This document shows, one piece after another, positions 47,801 to 60,140 of a DNA stretch of 64,000 nt. Under the pieces are notes generated by a model. It saw only the letters and a list, made by a program, of their open reading frames with translations, had not been told where the DNA came from and made no database searches. Numbering within the stretch: the first letter of the stretch is position 1; every line of letters starts with the position of its first letter. Origin of the DNA: Dipylidium caninum (Eukaryota > Platyhelminthes > Cestoda > Cyclophyllidea > Dipylidiidae). The position numbers were made by a program, and so were the translations under genes. The stretch is from the NCBI GenBank assembly GCA_017562135.1, contig QEYB01001638.1, forward strand, positions 186,001-250,000, given 5' to 3'.

Positions 47801-50800
47801 CACCGCAGCTTCGCGCACGTCTCTAGTCGGGTGGTTTAGTGACGACCACATGAGGAGTACTGGTGAAGCAGCGGCGACCCGCCCCAGGGAGGACCCGCCA
47901 GCGAAGAGAGGGCCTAAGGCGACTGCAAAATCTTGAACGCAAAAGAGACATCGGGACTGGGTATTTGGGTTACTTGGAGCGCTTCTGCTTCTTTTTTGTC
48001 ATACCACCGAACAAAGATACCCATTGGAAAGCTACGGCTGGAGCTCCCACCTTGCCGAAGTGCAGTTCGACGCGCTCGTTGGGCGCATACGTAGGCGCGG
48101 GCGGAGCGCACGCCAAGTGGAAAAAGGAATGTCCTCCTGCAGACCGCGGGAGCACCGCAACCCGCGATTCTCTCCGTGGCGGGGTCATTCCTGTTAAAAC
48201 CTCATCTCACACGTCAAAGATACTGCTGCGCTGCTTACTGCGCCTTTCTCAGGGCGCCACGACCGGTGGTGGTCAAGGGCATATTTACCGACAGTCAGGC
48301 GATTTCAGCCAACACACGATGTTCGCATGAAAGCCCTTCCTACGAGAATTGAAAAGGGGAGCGCAGGATAATTGCCGAGCAGGAGGACACCGCGTGGGTA
48401 CCTTAACGGCCGAAAAAAACAGCTCTGTCTCATAGCTTGAAGCAAAAATTTGCTCTAAGGTGTAGTAAGATATTTGGAGAATCGTCGGCGTAAGTCGTCG
48501 TTGCACTGTAGTTGCGCCATAGCAGGAGCAAAATTCGGCATGGCGGGCTTAGTCTGCCTATTATTGGGCGACGCCCCTCTCAACGAGCGCTCTGTCCAGG
48601 CCCACGGAACCAACAGAGTCTCGTTCGTCTCTTGAATAATTACTGGCTGAGAGGAAAAACAACTGGAGAGATTCCGCCTACCTTTAAAGTGAACGTTCGG
48701 CCAATGGGGAAAATCAGAGCGCGTTCCTCGAGCCGTTCCAGTCTCATTTTCCCACTTCAACGCCTCGGAAAAGTGTTTTTCATAACACAAAATCGCAAAG
48801 CTCGCTTTACTTTGAGTAAACGCGAAGTGAGTTAGTTCGTTGGGGAGCAACTGCGTGGCCAAATTTTCCCACCGACGAAACGCAGGTTAAAAACACTTCT
48901 CCAGTTTGTTCTCTACTCTACCGCTGGCCTTTCGCGATCGCACTCTTATGGTCCGAGAGGGGAGCAAAATTGACTCGGGAGGCAGTAGTCAAAGCGAATC
49001 CGGTTGATTTTTCTCCGCAGTGTACAGATGGATAGGCAATAGTTCGCGAGGTGGTGATTTCCAAGAAGGTCGCAATACAAAGAGAGAGAGAGAGGAGGTG
49101 GAGGAGGAGGAGGAGGATGCCGAAGACGACGACGACGACGACGCCGACGATGGCGACGAAGAAAGTATTGGGAACAATGGTAAAGTACAAATGACAATGA
49201 ATGTGCTTCGAGTCTATGGAAAGGCAGACGACAGGAAAAAATTGCATCAGGAGCAGTGGTGAATGGGTTTTGGCGTTCCTAATTCCCCTTGGTTGCGGTC
49301 AACATGTGGGAAAAGTGGGAGCACCATCGTCTAAAATACTCCTTTGTGGCGTTGGGCGGATGTTCTCTTTCCCCTCGAATAAATCCAGCAAGGAGGGACG
49401 GAAGAGACAAATAGAGGAGGTGAAACTCATCCGCGGCAAGATAACTCGGCGCGAAGTGGAGTATTTTAGAGCCTTCGAGGCATAAGTTAGAGTGGCTACG
49501 TCGGCGCTGCTAAAAGCCGCCGCACTGCGCAGTGGTGTGGTGAGCGGCGGACCGATGGGGACCCACGAATGCTGTCTGGAGCAGGAAGCCGAGAATGAGT
49601 GACCGAAAGTTGGCGCCGAGGCGTCAGAATGTCCAAACAGGGCCAGGAACACAGGGTCGAGAGGGTGCCTCCAAAACATCAGGAACGGATCTTCCACAGA
49701 CGAGCTTGGATTCAACAGTCTGTCTGGGAGTCGTCAATGGGGAGGAAACTGCGACTAACAAGCTCTCCTCCTTCCAAACCCTAGTTGCGGGTGTTTTGAC
49801 GTCTTCAAGTTGACCCTGCCGCCCGTCCCTGCCACATTCCTGGCACCAGCGCGCATCCCCAGTCGACGGCGCTGCATCGACGAGGCGCCATGGCAACGAG
49901 ACCGTTTGTCTTGGAGGCTGCGTTCAGAGGCGACGAGTGGTGCAACTGCCAACGGCATCTGTTCTCTGCCCAGTCGGCCGCCTAAAAGCGGTGTGCTTCC
50001 GCAACGGAGAAGCACAGCTACAGTCTCTCAAGCCTATGATCGTCCGGTGAAGCATGCTTACCAGTTTAATAGCCTTTCCGACTTTTCCTGGCGGTGCGAA
50101 TTCCAGGCGATTGTTAACACTCGGTAGTGAAGACATAAATCAGCGCTCCTTCCTCTAGGGAGTTTTTATAAGAAGGCATAATTTTACATGACCAAGAAGA
50201 GGCTGCATTGAAGGGTCTTTGTCGCCGTAAGGCATTCTTGGGGAGGCGCAACACAATTCGCTTCCCAGTGGGCCACGAAGCCCGAATCTGAAGTGTGTTC
50301 AGTTTGTGCTGCTTTGAAGTGAGAATGGGGCCTTTCCGGGACTGACGACTGCAACAAAAATTGTAAAGTGCATTCGGTCCCTAAGTGTGTATTCTCTTTT
50401 CGCGCTCCTCGTAGGCAACGTTAATGAGGCAACCGAAAACTCGTAGTACGATTTGTAGACACCAACCGAAGTAAACCGCCCTCCATCTCTCCCAACGTCC
50501 GAAATGGTAAAGATAACTCAAAAAATTGTTAGTGCTTTTTCTCGGGCTTCAGTTGGGACGTTGCTAAGACTAGTGACACGAGCGTGACAACCCTCGCGCG
50601 TAGCGGCGGAATACTTGAGGACTGGAATGTGTATCGCAAGCTAGCGAATCGGGCGACTTGGGGTTAGGGAAGCGAAGTGGAACCTCCTCCGTGGCACCGC
50701 AGTCAATCCCCAGCTCCTCGACTTGGAGAAAGAAGAAGTGAAATTACACCAGAGAGTGAAGAAGTACCATTTCTAAATAGGGAGAAGGGAAACAGAGGCA

Positions 50801-51756
50801 GCCCCATAATTTAAACTTGGTTTGTGCTTCCCTACCGCTTGTTATGCCCGAAATAAGTGGCTTTAATTCTCATTTCACACCCTCCTTCCCCTGTATGTCC
50901 GCCCAGGGAAGCAGTCGCTCGCGGACAAGCCCCCGTGGTCAACATTCACCAACAAGCGAGGGGAGGTCAGAGCCTGCGTTCCATCCCGAAAGTTGTGGGA
51001 CTAAGGTCACCAGGGTTTGGGAGTACTGAAAAAACAGTCATGGAAGGAGAATCTTTCAAGAAAATTGGCCCTCATGGGGGTGGTGATCAAGGACATGTTA
51101 AACATTCTCCCCCTAAGGCAAAACATGAAGTGCTTAGGCGATATCTGAACCCCATGGAGGCAAGATAGGGATGGCGGGGTTCTCGAACTCAGACTCGTTT
51201 ACGAGGCAGCTTGTCTCAGTTCTCCTCACTGGCCACCAGGGCGTCTCGGACGGGGTCGGGCGACGGTAGTCTGCCATGATGAGGCGGAGTTTAACACCCG
51301 CGTGGCAGGAGGACGACATAACTGTCGGCAGGCCGCTACGAGTGAGGAAGTTAGGGGCTTCAGGTCCAACTAAAATTTGGGTGATATTCGAAATTTCCGG
51401 CTTCGGAGTGGTATCGTACCCGCCCAGCGAGAATTTTCTCACTGTGGCCATTACGGTGCCCCGCTAAATATGGCAGATGGCCTAGGAATAACGTAGTTGA
51501 CGTTTGTCCCTTGGAAAGTACTTATAAGAAGAGGAGCAAGCGACGTCGCGTCGGCGAAGGAGCCGCCCGCCGTCCTCCTTGTGGAAAAGCGCCTATCGAA
51601 TGCTCGGCGGTCTGCCAATAAGACTGTTGCTCAAGAGCCAATGGAATTTCAGTACTTCTGCCGGAGAATTGGCTTGGAAAAGCTGACGTCTGATACCGGG
51701 AGACAATAGAGACATCATAGTGTGATTGCACTACTCAGCTCCTAGCCTGAATAACA
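44833..51756. other. 6.9-kb GC-richer stretch without a defensible gene
   Basis: Many overlapping open frames on both strands, none with a domain I recognise. The best candidate exon is on the plus strand at about 45495-45686, ending at a perfect GTAAGT donor (45687), and reading TSIALKEELQPPASKLL..MWEVRMNFRKMNVFEVV; a 90-residue ATG-started minus frame (45425-45697) lies over the same DNA, and one of the two must be false. A minus frame at 51134-51451 starting MATVRKFSLGGYD also has balanced composition. An acidic frame at 49020-49262 is generated by simple repeats. I call none of these. Confidence 0.35.
49079..49152. repeat. Compound simple repeat (GA)n-(GAG)n-(GAC)n
   Basis: A GA run at 49080-49094 passes into GAG/GGA triplets to about 49117 and GAC triplets at about 49125-49152. 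On the plus strand it reads as Glu then Asp runs, on the minus strand as Ser/Arg runs. Confidence 0.85.
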
Positions 51757-54289
51757 ATGACACAGGAAATGCCAAAAGAAGCCCTTGTTAGAACGGTGGA
51801 AAAATTACTGGAACCGGTCAGCGGGAAGCCAGTCTACCTCACTGCCAACGACCTTCTCGCAGTGTGGGAATTCTTCGACATTGACCGTATGTTGCACTGA
51901 TTGCCTCCTTTGCACCACCTCGCCATTCGCCCCCCCCCCCCCTTCCCCCAAAGCAATTGGGAGACGTTGGCCGACTAGTGCAGCCTCGTGTCCTCATGGC
52001 GGACGACGAGGCACTCCGCGTGGGACTGGACACGGACTGGCAAATACATGCCACCAGCCGCGATGCGAAGCGAGCCAGTCCCACCTCTTCCGCCTGCACA
52101 TCCATTTTCTAACACGCGCATTTACGGATCTACAATCGAAGGCTCCGCCAAGCCCTCACCTCAGAGCACCCCGGTCTTTTGCCACATTTTTTCTTAACTG
52201 CCACTTTTTGAAGTTTCCTCCATGTTTGAAGATGACGGGGCGCTTCATGCTGAGGAATACGAACTCTTCGTGCGCATTCTCGGAGAAATCCTCAAGACCG
52301 TGTTCCCGGTGAGTCGGCCGACCCTCCTTCGCCTCCCCGATGTTGGGTAGCAACATGAACGAGAGGAGCTGCGAGAATTTGCACTCCCCACCGCCAACTA
52401 TGTTCCTTAATCACAAATTAGAACTTGAATAGTTGGACATACGTATAATGCACTCTCAGAAGTGGTTGAGCTTTCGCAGTGGGCGCAGCCCTCGTGATAA
52501 CCTGTGCGGTTCCTTGTCCAACGAGACGAGTGGGTGATAGAAGGAAAATGCAGTATAGCACGGTCTTCACATTCAAATTTCCTAATCTATCGTCTCTTGC
52601 AAACTTCTCCCCATAATGCGGACCTCCCGTGGAGGTTTTCTGGGTCTAGTGGATGGTGCAAGCGTCGCGAAAGACCCTCTCTTGCCAGGGGGAAAGGAAG
52701 AAGTGTCGTGAGGGTGTACGAAGTCCACGGACGTAGGAGTATGAGAGGATGGGTGCATGTCGAGGACGCGGAATGCTGTCTTCATGGACGCGCATGAAGC
52801 GCAGTGGGTTTTCAAACCGGCATGCCTTTTTACATCATTATGCACCTCTCATTTCTCTTTTCACTTCACCTTCCACAGAAGTACAGTCGAACCTCGCTCC
52901 CCTGCCTCCTCACAGCGGCCGTGAACCCCAGTCTGCCCTACCAACTGGGGATCGAGGAGGTACGTGCGCCCTCAACAGTGGCGGTGGTGGTCAAATGGCT
53001 GATTTGCTCCCTCATGTCTACAGGCATGTGGGAAACCTTTATTCTAGGGAAGCAAAAAGACCCCTCAAAAATCCTAGAGTCATCTGCAAATAAGGAAGGA
53101 CTCAGAGAGGATAGAACTCTCTGCCTGCACTGCCCAAGCATGCGTGGACAAGGCCGTAGATGTTGTCGTGGGAACGGGGACGGACTCCCAAATGTTTGCG
53201 CTGTTTACTTCTTAAGAGGGTGGACGTTGTGGACGCTAAACGCCGCAGTTGCTCATTAGGTTAACCGTATTCTGGGGTGGAAAATTAACTGCCTAGGTGC
53301 TGCTTTACTGTAGATCTCGCATTTGCTTAACGAAGAGGAGCGATTTCTCCTCGTCTTCCGCAAGCTCTCCAACATTCAGTCGAGCTTCGACTTCATGAAG
53401 GTAAGGCGTCGCATCAGGAGGGAGATTTTAGATCTGGCACGAATATGACGCTGATGGAAATGGAATTTTGGACAGTAAAGAATTGCAGGTGAGCGCAAAT
53501 TGTCCTCAGACTGTGCGTTTGCCAAGGCATTTTTAGGAAAACTCCTCGCCCACTCCACCGTGCCGATTACTGAAAAAAAAATCGAGGAATTTGCCGTTCT
53601 CATTGTAAGTGGGAGGCGCCCAGGTATTTTCTTCTGAGCCCTTCCGCCCCACTTGGACCACCCGCCCCCACTAACCGCCCGCATTCCTCCCTTTCACCAC
53701 TGCCCGCCGAGAGCGCCGATGCCTTGGGCACGACTAGCTGGGGCCTCCCATTGCCAGTTAACGTTAATACTTGAGTATTTTGTCTTTCAAGCTGAAATTC
53801 TTCGATGTTAACTCGGACGGACAGCTGCAAATCAGCGAAATGTCAAAGTAAGTGGAAGAGAGAGAGACATTGCCTTAAACCATCTGTATAGGCTCCTTCC
53901 CACAAAAAATAACATATTGGCCAACAGCACGCTCAAGGTGGGCCACTTGGCTCCGCTAATGCCATTTGCTCCTAGGAAGTGTCAGAAGCCGAACTCGACC
54001 GCATATTCGACTTTTACGACCAGGTGAGCGAACCGAGAGGCTCGATGAAGCCGAGCATCCTCTCCGGACTGGACTGATTTTGTGCCATGGGGATGTCGAG
54101 CCCAACGTGGTAGTTCGTAATACCACCAGCCGGTGGTCGATGACGAGAGACGCCATCCTCGCACCGGTCCTAGGCGTTGTCCAATCCAAAATTAAGCCTC
54201 CCAACCACCGCGAGTTTGAGCCTCTGGCAGAGCCACCGCCGCCTACCTCTTCTGCATTATATCATTCTTAACACACACACATACACAAA

Positions 54290-54320
<31 letters not shown>

Positions 54321-55113
54321 GAGGGAGTAGAATCAAGTCGATGCGAAGCACTCCATGGCTCATTTGAGGCTCAACACCGAGTGGAAGCGGCGGTCATCGC
54401 ACATTATAGGTTGCCTTAAAATCTCCCCACTTTGCAAGGCGACAACACAATTCTTCGGGCTTCGCCGAAGTAATAACAGTGTTGAGCGAGACACATTAGC
54501 GTCCGTCGCGGACACTGGAGGAGCATTTTGAATGACAAACACGACGCGCATGCGACGAAGTGAACTACAAACTGAAATACCCCATGCTTCTACGTTGCGG
54601 ACAATGAAGCACGTTCATCTGCCCTGAAAGGCGCGCAAAACTGCCTTGCTAATTGGCCTTAACGGAGTCGGGCGAAGTAGACTGGGTAAAAATAAAAAAG
54701 TGTGGAATGCTGCCACGTCCGCTTGAATGGTGGACGTTCCGGTGATGTGAAATCCTCTTGCCGTCCTGCTGCAGTGGGACCGGACGGGCGGGAGGACAAC
54801 CGTACTGAAGACCTTTGCCCTTGCAGGACCACAATGGTGTCATCGAGAATGAGGAGTTTGAAGGCCTCGTGAAGGATCTCATGGACCTTGCCAGAAAGGT
54901 GAGACTCTCCGCAGTCAGTGTGGAGTGTGCTTCGTACGGCGTGTTATGCTCAGACTGTTACTCCGCCGCCCATTTTCCACCTCCCAGGACTACGATGCTG
55001 ATGAGCTCAACGAATTCAAGGACATTCTACTTCGGCAATGGGACCAAAATTCTGATGGAAAGATCAGCAAACCCGAGCTCAAACTGCTGCTTCTCCATTC
55101 GCGGTCGACGTGA
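51757..55113 (+). CDS. Calbindin/calretinin-type EF-hand protein (calbindin-32-like)
   Basis: A cytosolic calcium buffer or sensor of the six-EF-hand calbindin family. Eleven exons: 51757-51886, 52232-52308, 52879-52959, 53314-53400, 53432-53488, 53527-53604, 53792-53847, 53892-53937, 53976-54023, 54827-54898, 54988-55113; all in phase, about 285 residues. EF1 is made across a junction (FFDID/HDGALHAEEY). The second hand is degenerate: the sequence before GIEEISHLL has no Asp or Asn ligands in register. EF3 is YDADGNGILDSKEL, EF4 FDVNSDGQLQISEM, EF5 YDQ/DHNGVIENEEF and EF6 WDQNSDGKISKPEL, all with good ligands. The linkers EEERFLLVFRKL and LLPTKNN match calbindin-D28K. Three introns are 31, 38 and 38 nt. 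The stop may be later: a GTGAGC donor at the end of the last exon could join a short exon after CAATACAG at about 55244, ending at TAA 55260-55262. Confidence 0.9.
51930..51942. repeat. C homopolymer
   Basis: Run of about 13 C in the first intron of the calbindin-type gene. Confidence 0.85.
54270..54322. repeat. (CA)n-(GA)n compound microsatellite
   Basis: CA units with two interruptions followed directly by GA units, in an intron of the calbindin-type gene (between exons ending 54023 and starting 54827). Confidence 0.9.
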
Positions 55114-58100
55114 GCTCATTTCGACGCCAGCCGTTGCACGCATGCCGAGCGTCGGCACACCACCTTCCCGTAGATTCAGATGTGCACTTGTTTTTTCCCT
55201 CCAAAGTCCGCCTAACGTTACCCCTCCGCTTCTTCAATACAGGCACCTGCACCAGGCTTAACTCTTTGCGAGCCGGTGGGCCTCCTCGACCGGAGGCCGC
55301 GCCAGGCCATGCAGGAGGCGGTCATCACGTGGAGGGAGGGTGTCTCACGGGTATGGGGGAGGAGCAAATCTGCTCCTCCTCGTTCCTCGTCAGCCGCTCC
55401 TTGGCCCTGCGGCGCGATAAACTGTCTAGGAGGGGAACGTGCTCAGGTGCCCCCTGCCGGAAGCACTTTGGTGCCAAAGGTGACCACTGCTGCTCTCAGT
55501 AAAGGCTGGACATAAGCGAGGGCTGGCCTTAGGCCTATGCCCAGACGCAAGTTGGCACGAAAGGGTTAAATCCTGCCGGCTCGGGTCACTATTCATCTGA
55601 CTGTGAGAAGGACCCAAGTGTCGGTTTGGGTTGGAGGGTGTCACGGGCTCAGATGGAGCCACGGGCCAGCAGAGACGCGGTGGAGGGAGCTACGCCCCCA
55701 TCCGAGCCTTAGCTGCAATTAGTTGCCCAAAATGACAGCCTAAGAGACAAAATCCGCTGAATAGGAGTTGGACGAGTGGTGAGGCGGACAATTTACGTGG
55801 GGTTTGCACAGAGAGAGTGGAGCAATCCTCTTCCATAGTGATTGGTCCTTGCCCGTCTTCAAGGATGGAGCACAACGGGGAAGCCTCAAGTCATAAAAAT
55901 TAAGCTTTAGAAAACCCCGAAATACCACACCTCTCGCGCTTATGGTCATATAGTGCTCAAGAATTTTGGCGAATCTCTCGAGGGGGTCCTTGTGTTTGAG
56001 AGGTCCCCTGCGAGCAGGCGGTCGCAGCTCGTCCGAAGTTGGAGGTGTAGGAAAGAGATGTGACGAGACGCTGATCGCCTCACCTTTCGTTCCATGCACC
56101 CACAGGCTGATGCACGCCCTTGTAGGTGTGATGTTCGTGCCAGAACCTAGGCTGGTCAAAGGTAATTGTGCCGAACGGTAAAGAGCGCAACGCCTGCTCG
56201 CCATTGTGTGTGCGTTGATTAACACAACGGCGTTCCTCAAAGAAGACAGCAAAAGATGAGGCAGCTGTGGGGTTTGCCCGATTCCCCACCGTCCAGGCGT
56301 CGCGCCAAACGGCATTCGGGTTGCTGTTTAGCGCTGAGGAAAAGCACTTCTACGCAATGACTGCTAACGAAGTGTTCGCGGAGGCTGAAACACCTCTGTC
56401 GGCGCTCCATGGCAGCATGGGACGTTGCTGATGTCCTCGTCGTTGCACCATACGCGGAAAGGGCGCCGGGGCAGGTAACATTTTTCCCTCAAACTCTCAT
56501 CGGGCAGAGAGACGTGCAGCTTAGGCAGTAGTTGCGGTTGAGACGGGTCGTTTGAGCAGTGGTTGCGCGACTTCCTTCACAGGTGTAGGGACTCAGAACG
56601 TCGAAGGAGCTTTCTGCGCTGAACACCTCCCAGTTGGCTTTGATGGACAATAACTGAACAGAGCAGGAGGGGTGTGCGGCGGCGGTTGAACGGAATGACG
56701 GTGTTTGAGGCGATCGTGTTCGTCATCGGACGGACCTCGGCTACAATTCCTAATGCTGTTCAGCACCCTAAGAAGAGCCAACAGCAATGGCCCCTTGCAA
56801 CTCATTGATATGAAATCTTCCTAATTCAGACAGCAGCCGCGGGAAACACTTTCAAGGCCGCTTAAAAAGAATTGCCGGAACAATGGAGACGGTGCAAAAA
56901 TAATTTCTAAAAGACCACGACTTCTTTGAATAGCATTAGTCCCGAAATGGCAAATCTCAGGACGATTTGAGCATTTAGGGGGATAGTCGGTTCGACGGAG
57001 GGATTTCGACTTCGCGACGAGCGCCAGACCCGCTACTGCGAGAGCACTTTGACTGGCGGATGCCATCGAGTTGCTCGCAAGGCGGCGCGGACGACGAGCT
57101 TTAGGGCGAGGGGGTTGGCCAAACTGAAGTCGTCTCCCACTTCCTGTACTCCAGTCGCCAGGCGCGTGCACGGGACTGCCAACACGAGAGAAGTGAGCTT
57201 CCTTTGCCACAATAAACAACTTCTGCAACCGACTCGGAGGCAAATAAGTGCCTCTATTTTTAGGCTGCAAGCGACGGGTACATTTTGGAACACTGTGCAT
57301 AAATTTAGTACTTTTGTAGTCAGGGCTTAACTCTGCTTGTCATGCGAGGGCTTGCCAAGAGCCTCCACACCTCGTCGTCAACTCCACACTTCCTGTTCCC
57401 TCAAGTTGTCTTAACAGCCTCATTCGGTCTTTTTTACTCCGCGGGCAAAATAACCAAAATCACCCTTGATTGGTCACACCTCAAGGGGCCACAGAGCCCG
57501 GAGTGTAATGAGGACTCAACGCAGCGCCTCAGGCTGAGGGGTAGGCGAGTCTCCACTTCTGGTACTGCACTCCAAACGAACAGTACCGTCTGTTCCTCTC
57601 AACAACATGAAATGGGGTCTGCGGGGGGAGAGGAGAGGGCGAGGCGACGCCGGCCATTTTTTGCATCCAGACAAGCGGCTTCTGTGCCGGCAATGCCAAA
57701 GTCTGCGCCGTACCTCCGCAGCTTCTAGGGCATTTGGCCTCCGATTGAGCGAAGCGTCACGAGTTCTCGTCGGCCAGTGTGGAAGAGCTGCCAACAGTCG
57801 ATTCGCTCACTTCCACGTCCATCTTCGAGCCCAATGGGACTTATCCATCGTGCAAGAATCAATGGGAGGACATTTGCCCACGCGTACTTCCGCCGGACAG
57901 TTGAGCGTCCGCCTTCTTCCCTTCGCCATACTTGACCATATTTTCCCTCCGAAAAAGGTTATTTCTCACTGCACAAATGACCTGATGGTGCCACGGAGAC
58001 GACTAGCAACGGCTGAGAGAGGCGAATTATGGCGTTAACGACCACGGTCTGTTGCTGTCCGGGCAGCGACAACGGCTCCATGGACAGACGGTTCTTTCTA

Positions 58101-59800
58101 ATCCTCACCGCCAATGGTGAGGCTCGGACCTCAACGGGTTTTCGTTCCTGCCTTCTTTGAACAAAACTTCTTCAGAGTGCCCAGCTCCATTGACTGGCAA
58201 ACTGCAGACGAAATGACTCCACTGTTTCGAAACGACGATAGGCAAAAGAAAAATCACGTGTAGTGGCACATCTCGTTTAAAATTATTCCACGGCACTGTC
58301 CCAGAGTGCAAAGAGGGAAGAATTGGATGAGCAGCAAATGGCGATTGACAGGTTATGATACTCTTAACCGCTCTTTCTCGGTAAGAGGAACTCTCTTTTC
58401 GAACTACTTCGCGTTCGAGAGGGTGGTGAAGCCAAGCAATAAATGCCTGTGGAGCCGTGAGACCCGGCAAAAGATGTAATGGCCTGGAACTACGAGACGA
58501 GACGATTGTCCGCAGTGTTCACCGTCGTGAAGCAACTTTTTGAGAGAATTTCCGAAATTCGGCACAGCATCGTACAACCGTCGTGTGAACCCACTGTAAG
58601 TCTACGCCGTAGTCGAACTGGAGGACACGGGGACACACGGATTGAGGAAGTGGATTCCCCACCTTCTGCGAGGTGAAGTTGCGGCGATCTCCTCAATGAG
58701 GTCGTCGCCTCATTGGCTAAAATGGGCCGGTGCCACCGTGGTCGCGCCCGATGTGCCCAAAATCTCGAATGAAGGTCTCCGAAGCGGTGCTTGGCACGAT
58801 GCCTTCCATGCTCTCGCCGAGGCGCGTTCTGCGTAAGGAAAGTGAATCGCCTAAAAGCAGTGAAGAGCGAAAGCGCTTAACTTTGCATGCACAGTTAAAA
58901 GGCTTCTTAGGGATGGACACAATTGCGCAAGTGTCCCCTCCCGCAGACAATTGTCCCACGTGTATCAGCAGCCCCCACCACGTGCCGCGACGTGAGATGG
59001 TGAAACGCGAAGCCATCGGCTGCACGGAGGCGACGCGGCCGGTAAGAAGCCGGTCGCAGGAGGGACGAATGTGGCAGGTCCGGAGGGCGGCGAGGGGCGA
59101 CAGCCTGCGGTATCCCCCTTTCGCTGCCTAATCTTATTTCTAAGCATCGGCACAAGAGAATCCTAAATGGCGGAAAGCGAAAGGGCCACCACCCGCGCAA
59201 AACGGGACAATTTTGGCGGTTTTAGTGATAGCACTCAGATTAGGTCGGGGAAAGCGGCTTGACAGCATTCGGTGCTCGACTGCTGCGCTTCACGCTAACA
59301 CAGTCGGGGGGTTGGGTGAAAATTAAAAAAACGGGACTATTTGGGCACACCTAACGAGTAGCAGAAAATGTACGGACTTCGAGGTGGGAATTCTTAAAGG
59401 TTAACGCTTGTTCCCATTTTATTTGACGGACACGTTTGGCTCAACTGGGATTTCACACCCCTTAAGTAGACTTTTAATTTACAGAAGCCCTACGACTGGG
59501 CACGGAGAAAACTGGATCTCCTGCAGTAAGCAGGAGGAAGACACTTCGTTGCGTCCTCAGGGGCGAACGCTCGAGAGGTTGGCAGCAGTCGTATTGGCCG
59601 AAGTGGGGTCGGGAACATGGTGCGAATGCGACTTGGGCCGACACATCACTCCCGCCAGCGTCCAGCCTCCTGGCGCTAGGCGGGAAGAATGATGCCGCAG
59701 AGGTTGGAAGAGTGGAACAATGCGCTGCAACTTTAGGCTCGTCGACGCGCCACTTATTATGCACCCTTTAATCACCCAGCAAAATTAGGCGCTTTTACAG
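55114..59800. other. Stretch without a defensible gene
   Basis: Overlapping frames on both strands with no recognised domain, including a 191-residue minus frame (55740-56315) and a 159-residue minus frame (56821-57300). One item looks like a possible first exon: ATG 58479 to 58595 on the plus strand, 39 codons (FTVVKQLFERISEIRHS), ending at a perfect GTAAGT donor; no following exon was found. The rest looks non-coding. Confidence 0.3.
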
Positions 59801-60140
59801 GAATTACTACATGTTAATGCCCTGGCCAACAGCCACAAGCATATGGTAAGGCTGGTAATTTACGCGACAAAATAACAAGGAATTCAAGAGGAAACGAAGG
59901 GCACTATAATAGAACATTTTAGGGACTGCTGGAGCGGCAGTGGCGCTGGTGACGGGAACCGCCTGCTACGCCGGCCAGTCTCTTCTGATTTTCACCACCC
60001 TGCCCGGCCACGGTCGCCGTGCGCCTCGAAGCTCCACCTGTTCGTGCGGGTGCGGAGGTCACCTAGTTAAGGAGGCGCTGATGCTGGAGCTAAGTCGTCT
60101 GGAAGTCGACCTAATCATATGTCTGTTGGCTGCACACTGA
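59801..60140 (+). CDS. Possible fragment of a small membrane-protein gene
   Basis: Two candidate exons: 59801-59845 (between a TTTTACAG acceptor and a GTAAGG donor; reads ELLHVNALANSHKHM) and 59913-60140, separated by a 67-nt interval that starts GT and ends AG, with matching phase 0. The second exon reads NILGTAGAAVALVTGTACYAGQS, a hydrophobic helix. Spacing and pattern recall TMEM256/DUF423-type proteins (LLH..AL, then a helix with GT..F.G.S), but the similarity is weak, no N-terminal exon was found, and the second frame after the helix turns Cys/Gly-rich without a match. It could be a chance frame or an old gene relic. Confidence 0.25.

Noticed and set aside
49020..49262. Acidic 80-codon frame
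   Set aside because: It is produced mainly by GA, GAG and GAC repeats; no support for a gene.
55740..56315. 191-codon minus-strand frame
   Set aside because: Composition is plausible but no family resemblance, no good start context and a competing frame on the other strand.
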